This document shows, piece by piece, positions 1 to 4,287 of a stretch of DNA of 7,335 nt. The notes beneath the pieces were generated by a model. It worked only from the letters and a program-made list of their open reading frames with translations, made no database searches and had not been told where the DNA came from. How positions within the stretch are numbered: position 1 is the stretch's first letter; every line of letters begins with the position of its first letter. Where the stretch lies: positions 1 to 7,335 of the forward strand of contig JAKOSR010000171.1 in the NCBI GenBank assembly GCA_029777225.1, read 5' to 3'. The stretch is from Chloroflexota bacterium (GTDB lineage: Bacteria; Chloroflexota; Anaerolineae; Anaerolineales; Anaerolineaceae). A program made the translations under genes and the position numbers.

Positions 1-184
1 CCGGATGGGTGAATATAACACCAAGGCCATTGGCGGGATTGAAATCTCCAAGTTCACCTCAGGTGAGGGTGGCAGTTTCAAAGTGACGCTGCAAATCCCA
101 GGTGCTCTCAAGGAACGCGCGATGATTTCCGTGCGGCTTGATAGCACCTCTGGTGGATACTATTATTACAACTGGTTCTGGAAT
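1..184 (+). repeat. Repeat unit 1 (partial) of the YNWFWN protein
   Basis: This is the last two thirds of a repeat unit, cut by the window edge. It aligns with the two later units through GGIEI, SGEGGSF, IP-x-x-L, VRLD and YNWFWN. In place of MGKMWT it has RMGEYNT, so it is the most divergent of the three. Confidence 0.75.
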
Positions 185-862
185 GACCCGGTGAACGGCA
201 CCTGGCCGGACACCAAGCCAGCCCCCCAACCCGTGCCAGCACCCATCATCCCCACTTTTAGCATCAAGGCTGTAGACCCTGGCAAGACGGTCACCATTGT
301 GACCTCCAACTTCCCGAAGGGTGTGGATTTTGTGGCCAAGATGGGCAAGATGTGGACGCGCGGCATCAACGGGACCGAGGTTGGCAAACTGAACAGTGGC
401 GAAGGCGGCAGTTTTGAAGCGACCTTTGACATCCCGGCTGACCTGAAGGATTATCAGCAGGTTGCCATCCGGCTGGACGGCGCAGGTGGTAACTACGCGT
501 ACAACTGGTTCTGGAATGTGGCTGATGGCGTCATCGTGACACCGGAACCCCCAGCGCCAAGCCCCGCCCCAGTGGTTTACCCTAGCTTTAGCATCGCGGC
601 GGTTGAACGGGACAAGACCGTGACCGTGAAGGGTATTAACTTCCCCAAGGACACTGATTTCAAGGTGCTGATGGGCAAGATGTGGACGATGGGAATCAAT
701 GGTATCGAAGTGGCGACATTCAATTCTGGTGAGGGCGGTAGCTTTACAGCCACCTTCAACATCCCGGCCGAGCTGGCAGGTTTGAACCAGATTTCAATCC
801 GCCTGCAGAGTGCCACGGTATACGCTTACAACTGGTTCTGGAACTTCAACGCTTCAGAGTAA
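1..862 (+). CDS. Repeat-containing probable extracellular protein, 5' end missing
   Basis: This is the C-terminal part of a protein made of tandem units of about 88 residues. Residues are counted from the ATG at position 5. One partial unit (1-60) and two complete units (about 82-171 and 192-280) are visible, joined by proline-rich linkers (about 61-81 and 172-191). Each complete unit starts P-[TS]-F-S-I and carries MGKMWT, GING-x-EV, NSGEGGSF, IP-x-x-L, IRL and a terminal YNWFWN. The first ATG is unlikely to be the true start: the preceding codon is open, no ribosome binding site can be seen, and starting there would cut a repeat in half. Domains of this kind occur, as far as I recall, in secreted or surface proteins of Anaerolineae, sometimes with LysM modules. 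Conserved aromatic residues and Pro-rich linkers suggest a surface or ligand-binding beta domain, but the function is unknown. The gene ends in TAA and is followed by an intrinsic terminator. Confidence 0.85.
   Translation, partial: RMGEYNTKAIGGIEISKFTSGEGGSFKVTLQIPGALKERAMISVRLDSTSGGYYYYNWFWNDPVNGTWPDTKPAPQPVPAPIIPTFSIKAVDPGKTVTIVTSNFPKGVDFVAKMGKMWTRGINGTEVGKLNSGEGGSFEATFDIPADLKDYQQVAIRLDGAGGNYAYNWFWNVADGVIVTPEPPAPSPAPVVYPSFSIAAVERDKTVTVKGINFPKDTDFKVLMGKMWTMGINGIEVATFNSGEGGSFTATFNIPAELAGLNQISIRLQSATVYAYNWFWNFNASE
248..517 (+). repeat. Repeat unit 2 of the YNWFWN protein
   Basis: This is a complete unit running from IPTFSI to YNWFWN. By eye, well over half of its residues are identical to unit 3. 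The 17-base string encoding the YNWFWN core, tacaactggttctggaa, occurs unchanged in all three units (167-183, 500-516, 827-843). Confidence 0.85.
578..844 (+). repeat. Repeat unit 3 of the YNWFWN protein
   Basis: This is a complete unit running from YPSFSI to YNWFWN, followed by only five residues (FNASE) before the stop. The repeat array therefore forms the very C-terminus, and no anchor or sorting motif follows it. Confidence 0.85.
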
Positions 863-882
863 GCTGAGTAAGCGACCGATAG

Positions 883-920
883 AAACGGATTGGCCCGGTT
901 GGGTCAATCCGTTTATTTTT
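883..920 (+). terminator. Intrinsic terminator after the repeat protein gene
   Basis: A 14-bp stem (883-896 with 901-914, one G-U pair) closes a GGTT loop and is followed by ATTTTT. It lies 20 bases after the stop codon and fits a Rho-independent terminator. Confidence 0.88.
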
Positions 921-977
921 GAGCAAATTTTTTAAGATTCAAGGCTATTTGAGGTGGCATGAGCGCGGCAGGGATTG

Positions 978-986
978 TGATATCAT
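978..986 (+). promoter_or_regulatory. Possible extended -10 promoter of the small acidic-tail protein
   Basis: TGATATCAT matches an extended -10 element (TG-n-TATAAT with one mismatch), 18 bases before the ATG at 1005. No good -35 is seen. The preceding gene ends in a terminator, so a promoter is expected in this 84-base gap. The 5' leader would be only about a dozen bases and would just contain the ribosome binding site. Confidence 0.35.
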
Positions 987-1004
987 AGCTGCTGGAAGTG
1001 AGAA

Positions 1005-1403
1005 ATGAACAACAAGATTACCGTCATTGAAGGCCCAACGCCTGAATTTGAAAAGCTGGAGGAAGTAAATGTCCCCGGCACCGTGCATGCCTGGCTGAAT
1101 GGCATTTTGGAAGGGCCGTACCTTTATGACCTGGCCCATACGACCGTGCGAACGTTTGACGGCCAAAAGCTGCTCGACCGGTGCCACAACGCCTGGAACC
1201 AGAAACAACCCATGTTCCTGGAGTACAAGGACATGGCTGGGTTGAAGGTTGAGGCGCAAATTGTGGCCGCGCGAGCCGACGAGGTGGAAGAAGGCGATGT
1301 TTTGCACCTGTGGGTGCGATGGTCCGAGGAAGAGGAACCGGATTTCCCGGATGAGGATACATCCCTGGACGCCGATTGGGGCGACGAGGACATTCCCTTC
1401 TAG
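1005..1403 (+). CDS. Hypothetical protein with SSB-like acidic C-terminal tip
   Basis: This encodes a 132-residue protein of no family I can name. The start is supported by a purine-rich ribosome binding site (GGAAGTGAG, 994-1002) just before the ATG. Residues 1-105 look like a compact alpha/beta domain, with VIEGPTPEFE near the N-terminus, LYDLAHTTVRTFDG at about 39-52 and LHLWVRW at about 100-106. From about residue 107 the chain is highly acidic and probably disordered. It ends DEDIPF, which closely matches the D-D-D-I-P-F tip by which bacterial SSB recruits repair and replication proteins. The body does not look like an SSB OB fold by eye. No signal peptide or membrane segment is visible, so it is probably cytoplasmic. 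I recall similar hypothetical proteins in Anaerolineae, without a known function. The gene is monocistronic, with terminators on both sides. Confidence 0.85.
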   Translation: MNNKITVIEGPTPEFEKLEEVNVPGTVHAWLNGILEGPYLYDLAHTTVRTFDGQKLLDRCHNAWNQKQPMFLEYKDMAGLKVEAQIVAARADEVEEGDVLHLWVRWSEEEEPDFPDEDTSLDADWGDEDIPF

Positions 1404-1424
1404 TTTATTTGATTGGATAGACTC

Positions 1425-1453
1425 AAAAAGGCTGGCAAATGCCAGCCTTTTTT
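1425..1453. terminator. Bidirectional intrinsic terminator
   Basis: A perfect 12-bp stem (1425-1436 with 1441-1452) has the loop AAAT. The stem begins with five A and ends with a T run reaching 1453, so it works as a U-tailed hairpin on either strand. It serves the plus-strand gene ending at 1403 and the minus-strand tRNA whose 3' end lies at 1456. Confidence 0.9.
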
Positions 1454-1455
1454 GA

Positions 1456-1529
1456 TGCCCCAGGAGGGAATTGAACCCCCAACCTAGGCGTTAGGAGTGC
1501 CTTGCTCTGTCCATTTGAGCTACTGGAGC
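1456..1529 (-). tRNA. tRNA-Arg (anticodon CCT)
   Basis: The minus strand folds into a complete 74-base cloverleaf. The acceptor GCTCCAG pairs with CTGGGGC (one G-U), followed by discriminator A. The D arm has stem GCTC/GAGC and a loop containing GG. The anticodon loop is CTCCTAA, giving anticodon CCT, which reads AGG arginine codons. The anticodon stem AGGCA/CGCCT has one A-C mismatch at the pair next to the loop. The variable loop is AGGTT and the T loop is TTCAATT. The 3' CCA is not encoded and must be added after transcription. An extended -10 lies immediately upstream and a hairpin terminator 3 bases downstream, so it appears to be a single-gene transcription unit. Confidence 0.93.
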
Positions 1530-1538
1530 GCGCGGAAA

Positions 1539-1547
1539 ATTATATCA
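1539..1547 (-). promoter_or_regulatory. Extended -10 promoter of tRNA-Arg
   Basis: On the minus strand TGATATAAT is a perfect extended -10 (TG at 1547-1546, TATAAT at 1544-1539). No convincing -35 is seen. Transcription would start about 2-4 bases before the mature tRNA 5' end at 1529, leaving a very short leader for RNase P. The TG of the element begins in the base directly after the endopeptidase stop codon. Confidence 0.6.
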
Positions 1548-2627
1548 CTAAGGGAGATAGTCCCAGGGGTTGACCGGGGTGCCGCCGTAGCGAATCTCAA
1601 AGTGGAGATGGGCACCGGTGGAGTTGCCGGTGGTGCCGGCAGCGCCGATGACACTACCCTGAAAGATGTTTTGGCCGCAACTGACGCCCAGGCTCTCGAG
1701 ATGCTCGTACCAGGTTTGGTAGCCATTGCCGTGGTCGATGACGACCAGGTTGCCATAGCCACCGTTCATCCAGCCGGCGTAAACGACCGTGCCACTATCG
1801 GCGGCAAAGAGGGCTGAGCCGGCACCGGCACCGAGGTCGATACCGTTGTGACCAGGGCCGAAATCGTTGCCCGTGAGGTAGTGTACGGCGGATGGCCAGA
1901 CAAAGAAACCATTGCCGAAGAGGCCGATGTTGGTGGCGCAGGCGCCGGGGCCGGAGAAGGAGCTTATCGTGTTGCCACTGGCATCCACGCCCACCACGGA
2001 GGGGCTGAAGACAATCAGCTCGCGGGCGCCGTTGGGAACCATCACCTGGGTGCCGGGCTGTACCGATGGATTGGCAAGGTCAATATTGTTGCCGATGAAA
2101 AGGAGGATATCCTGCACGGTGGCGCCGTACTTGGAGGCGACGGTGGCGAAGGTATCACTGGAGCGCCATTTGTGGTAGATGCCGGTGACCGGCGGAATGG
2201 TGAGTTCCATGCCCGGCATGAGGTTATCGGCCTGGTCGTACAGGACGTCGTAATTGGCAAAGTAGATGGATTCAATCGAGACGCCGTTATCGTTCGCAAT
2301 TTTCCAGACCGAGTCGCCAGATTGGACGATGTAGGTGTAGGGGCCTGTGCGCAAGTTTTTATTGAGCTCGGTGTGGGTAGCCACCGCGCGGGTGAGCACC
2401 TTTGGAACGCCACCCGGCGTGAAGGCCGGCATGGCAGCGGCGACATCCGGGGCGGGTGTTTCAGGAAGCGTGGTGATGACCACTGGTGAGGAAGCGCGGT
2501 TTTCGGAGACAGCCCGGGCAATTTTGGGCTGCCACACGAGGAACGATAGCAAACCAGCGGAGAGAATAACCGCAAGAATCCACGCAGCGAGCGTGGGGAA
2601 TAGTTTTTTACCTTGAGTTGACATCAC
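1548..2627 (-). CDS. Membrane-anchored LysM / M23 peptidoglycan endopeptidase
   Basis: This 359-residue zinc peptidase should cut peptide cross-links in peptidoglycan outside the membrane. Basic residues K7-K8 precede one hydrophobic segment (about 12-31), which fits an uncleaved N-terminal anchor. A Pro/Ala-rich stretch follows. LysM domain 1 lies at about 98-146 (YTYIVQSGDSVWKIA to LTIPP) and LysM domain 2 at about 151-198. The M23 domain covers about 245-356. By alignment with LytM-type enzymes, H260, D264 and H342 are the zinc ligands (HNGID and HLH motifs), with H309 and H340 as catalytic histidines. All are present, so it should be active rather than an EnvC-like activator. The first codon is GTG (2627), directly followed by ATG (2624), and either may be used. 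No Shine-Dalgarno lies at proper spacing. The gene starts 44 nt after rho on the same strand. The stop TAG is followed in frame by TGA. Confidence 0.93.
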   Translation of the reverse strand: MMSTQGKKLFPTLAAWILAVILSAGLLSFLVWQPKIARAVSENRASSPVVITTLPETPAPDVAAAMPAFTPGGVPKVLTRAVATHTELNKNLRTGPYTYIVQSGDSVWKIANDNGVSIESIYFANYDVLYDQADNLMPGMELTIPPVTGIYHKWRSSDTFATVASKYGATVQDILLFIGNNIDLANPSVQPGTQVMVPNGARELIVFSPSVVGVDASGNTISSFSGPGACATNIGLFGNGFFVWPSAVHYLTGNDFGPGHNGIDLGAGAGSALFAADSGTVVYAGWMNGGYGNLVVIDHGNGYQTWYEHLESLGVSCGQNIFQGSVIGAAGTTGNSTGAHLHFEIRYGGTPVNPWDYLP

Positions 2628-2633
2628 GCGCTT

Positions 2634-2662
2634 ATTTTATGACATTCCTGACAGTTCGCCAA
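2634..2662 (-). promoter_or_regulatory. Candidate promoter between rho and the endopeptidase
   Basis: On the minus strand TTGGCG (2662-2657) and TAAAAT (2639-2634) are separated by exactly 17 bases, a plausible sigma-70 type promoter. Transcription would begin at about 2627, on the start codon itself, so the mRNA would be nearly leaderless. That agrees with the missing Shine-Dalgarno. The -35 match is only moderate, and co-transcription with rho remains possible. Confidence 0.35.
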
Positions 2663-2671
2663 ACCCAAGGC

Positions 2672-3943
2672 TTACATATCCGTCAGGGCGTCGAGGAATT
2701 CCGCGTTGGTCTTGGTTTTTTCCATGCGCTGCAAGATAGCTTCGGTGGCAACCGCGGTATCCATGCCAGCACCCTGGGGCGGGTTGGAAATCATTTGCAG
2801 GTACATGCGGCGCATCAGCCAGACACGCTGCAGGGTTTCCTGCCCCAGCAGTAATTCTTCGCGGCGGGTGGAGGAGCGTTCGATATCGATGGCGGGGAAG
2901 ATGCGGCGTTCCTGCAGGCGGCGGGAAAGGTGCAGTTCCATGTTGCCGGTGCCTTTGAACTCTTCGTAGACGACATCATCAAGGCGGGAGCCGGTATCGA
3001 CCATGGCAGTGGCAATGATGGTGAGGCTGCCGCCGTTTTCGAGGTTGCGGGCAGCGCCGAAGAAGCGCTTGGGCGGGTAGAGGGCGGAGGGGTCCATGCC
3101 GCCTGAAAGGGTGCGGCCGGAGGGGTTTACGACCATGTTGTAGGCACGCGCGAGGCGGGTGAGGGAATCCATGAGGATGACGACATCGAGGCCGTTTTCA
3201 ACCAGGCGCTTAGCGCGGTCCAGGGAGATTTCGGCCATGCGCACATGGGCGCTGGTGGGCTCATCGAAAGTGCTGGCGACCACTTCCGCTTCCACGGAAC
3301 GGTCCATGTCGGTCACCTCTTCAGGGCGCTCGCCGATAAGGGACATAATCTGGCGGACCTTGGGATGGTTGATGCTGATGGCATTGGCGATGTCTTTGAG
3401 AATCGTGGTCTTGCCGGCTTTGGGGGGCGAGACGAGCATGGCACGCTGGCCACCACCGATGGGAGCGACCATGTTAATCATGCGGGTGGAGAGGTTATGG
3501 GGGTCATGTTCCAGGTTCAGGAGGAAGTCCGGGAAGATGGGGGTGAGCGATTCAAACTTGACGCGCTTGCGGGCTTCGTCTGGAGCAAGGCCGTTGATGG
3601 ATTCGACCTTGAGCAGGCCAAAATGCCGCTCGGATTCGCGCGGGGGGCGCACATGACCGATGACGAGGTCGCCAGAGCGGAGGTCGTAACGGCGCAGCTG
3701 GGCCTGGGAGACGTAGACATCTTCAGGGCCGACGCGGTAGTTGGCGCGCAGGAAGCCGATGCCTTCGTTCATGATTTCCAGCACCCCGCCGCGCATCTCA
3801 ATGCCTTCGGCCTCGGCCAGGGTCTGGGCGATTTTGACAATCAGGCCCTCGCGCTTCATGCGATTGGGTTGAGGGACGTTGAGGTCGGTGGCGATTTTTT
3901 TCAGGTCTTTGATTGATTTGTCTTCGAGTTCAAATATATCCAT
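2672..3943 (-). CDS. rho: Transcription termination factor Rho
   Basis: This encodes the hexameric RNA-dependent ATPase/helicase that binds C-rich nascent RNA and releases RNA polymerase. At 423 residues it is about the length of E. coli Rho (419), with no large insertion. The Rho N-terminal helical domain is at about 3-46. The cold-shock-like primary RNA-binding domain is at about 52-115, including GFLR at 63-66. The Walker A motif PPKAGKTT is at 173-180. The catalytic-glutamate region GERPEEVTDM is at 204-213. Walker B VVILMDSLTR is at 254-263, the Q-loop region SGGMDPSAL at 280-288, and the R-loop region DTGSRLDDVVYEEFKGTGN at 316-334. All ATPase and translocation motifs look intact. The ATG at 3943 is preceded by a weak purine-rich site (AGTGAG, 3950-3955). 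A strong promoter lies about 190 nt upstream, leaving a long leader. The LysM/M23 gene follows after 44 nt with no hairpin between them. Confidence 0.98.
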   Translation of the reverse strand: MDIFELEDKSIKDLKKIATDLNVPQPNRMKREGLIVKIAQTLAEAEGIEMRGGVLEIMNEGIGFLRANYRVGPEDVYVSQAQLRRYDLRSGDLVIGHVRPPRESERHFGLLKVESINGLAPDEARKRVKFESLTPIFPDFLLNLEHDPHNLSTRMINMVAPIGGGQRAMLVSPPKAGKTTILKDIANAISINHPKVRQIMSLIGERPEEVTDMDRSVEAEVVASTFDEPTSAHVRMAEISLDRAKRLVENGLDVVILMDSLTRLARAYNMVVNPSGRTLSGGMDPSALYPPKRFFGAARNLENGGSLTIIATAMVDTGSRLDDVVYEEFKGTGNMELHLSRRLQERRIFPAIDIERSSTRREELLLGQETLQRVWLMRRMYLQMISNPPQGAGMDTAVATEAILQRMEKTKTNAEFLDALTDM

Positions 3944-4138
3944 GGTTGCTCACTATCTGCGTGATTGATTTCACGCCGCCCAAACTAAAGCGCAAAAACC
4001 CACCTTGTCCGATGGCAATAAGAAAAGCTTTTTGCATTTTGACAAATAATTCATGATTTGGATGGGAATTTACCCGAAAAAGAAGGGTGCTATTCTGTTG
4101 TAAATAATTGGTGATTGTTTCCTTATGAATTTTGGTGA
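3944..4138 (-). promoter_or_regulatory. Long AT-rich 5' leader of rho
   Basis: If the promoter at 4139-4166 is used, rho mRNA carries a leader of roughly 190 nt. The part from 4120 to 4052 is C-rich and G-poor (18 C and 6 G in 69 bases of the transcript, counted by hand), the kind of composition Rho prefers. Two upstream ATG ORFs begin in it: 27 codons at 4054-3971 and 35 codons at 4037-3930. Neither has a visible Shine-Dalgarno. No riboswitch was recognised. Known in E. coli: rho is autoregulated by Rho-dependent termination in its leader. Equivalent control here is inference. Confidence 0.45.
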
Positions 4139-4166
4139 ATTATACCAGTAATCCCCGATGACGCAA
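4139..4166 (-). promoter_or_regulatory. Promoter of rho
   Basis: On the minus strand a perfect extended -10, TGGTATAAT, ends at 4139 (TATAAT at 4144-4139, TG at 4147-4146). TTGCGT at 4166-4161 is a fair -35 with a spacer of 16. The predicted transcription start is near 4132. Confidence 0.65.
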
Positions 4167-4240
4167 GTGTACAGGTTTTTTTGTATCAACAACAGACCAT
4201 AGGAGGTCAATTATCTGGAAATGCCGTTCGACTTGAAAGG

Positions 4241-4272
4241 ACAGAGCTGGTTTCTTGCGAAACCAGCTCTGT
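4241..4272 (-). terminator. Strong hairpin after the S8 protease gene
   Basis: A perfect 14-bp inverted repeat (4241-4254 with 4259-4272) has a 4-base loop. It begins 15 bases after the protease stop codon at 4288-4290 on the minus strand. The downstream sequence is CCTTTC rather than a real U tract, so it is either a weak intrinsic terminator or a 3'-end stabilising structure in front of Rho-dependent termination. Confidence 0.6.
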
Positions 4273-4287
4273 GACACAACAACTGGC

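Noticed and set aside
5..7. ATG at position 5 as the true start of the repeat protein
   Set aside because: It lies inside a repeat unit, the frame is open upstream, and no ribosome binding site is visible. The gene almost certainly starts outside the window.
167..843. Regularly repeated 17-base sequence as a CRISPR-like array
   Set aside because: The copies are over 300 bases apart, lie in frame in a coding region, and reflect repeated protein domains.
1848..2489. Plus-strand ORF of 213 codons opposite the M23 gene
   Set aside because: It is antisense to a clearly recognisable LysM/M23 protein, its translation is low-complexity G/A/V/D-rich, and it has no family resemblance.
3159..3916. Plus-strand ORFs of 165 and 223 codons opposite rho
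   Set aside because: They overlap Rho, whose motifs are all intact. Long antisense ORFs are common in GC-biased genes.
3930..4037. The 35-codon leader ORF as a remnant of a CrcB-like fluoride channel N-terminus
   Set aside because: The resemblance (hydrophobic stretch, glycines, LRF) is short and impressionistic. There is no further homologous sequence and no fluoride riboswitch is visible.
4039..4067. Perfect TTGACA on the plus strand as a promoter -35
   Set aside because: No -10 is found at 16-18 bases, and there is no plus-strand gene downstream to the window edge.
4224..4235. Minus-strand CAAGTCGAACGG resembles a conserved 16S rRNA segment, and CCTCCT nearby resembles the 16S 3' end
   Set aside because: The similarity covers only about 12 bases and 6 bases, with no flanking rRNA sequence, so it is taken as coincidence.
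4201..4274. Plus-strand AGGAGG at 4201 with a 17-codon ORF from ATG 4221
   Set aside because: The spacing to the ATG is about 14 bases, too long for good initiation, and the ORF simply crosses the protease hairpin. No promoter with both elements was found on this strand.
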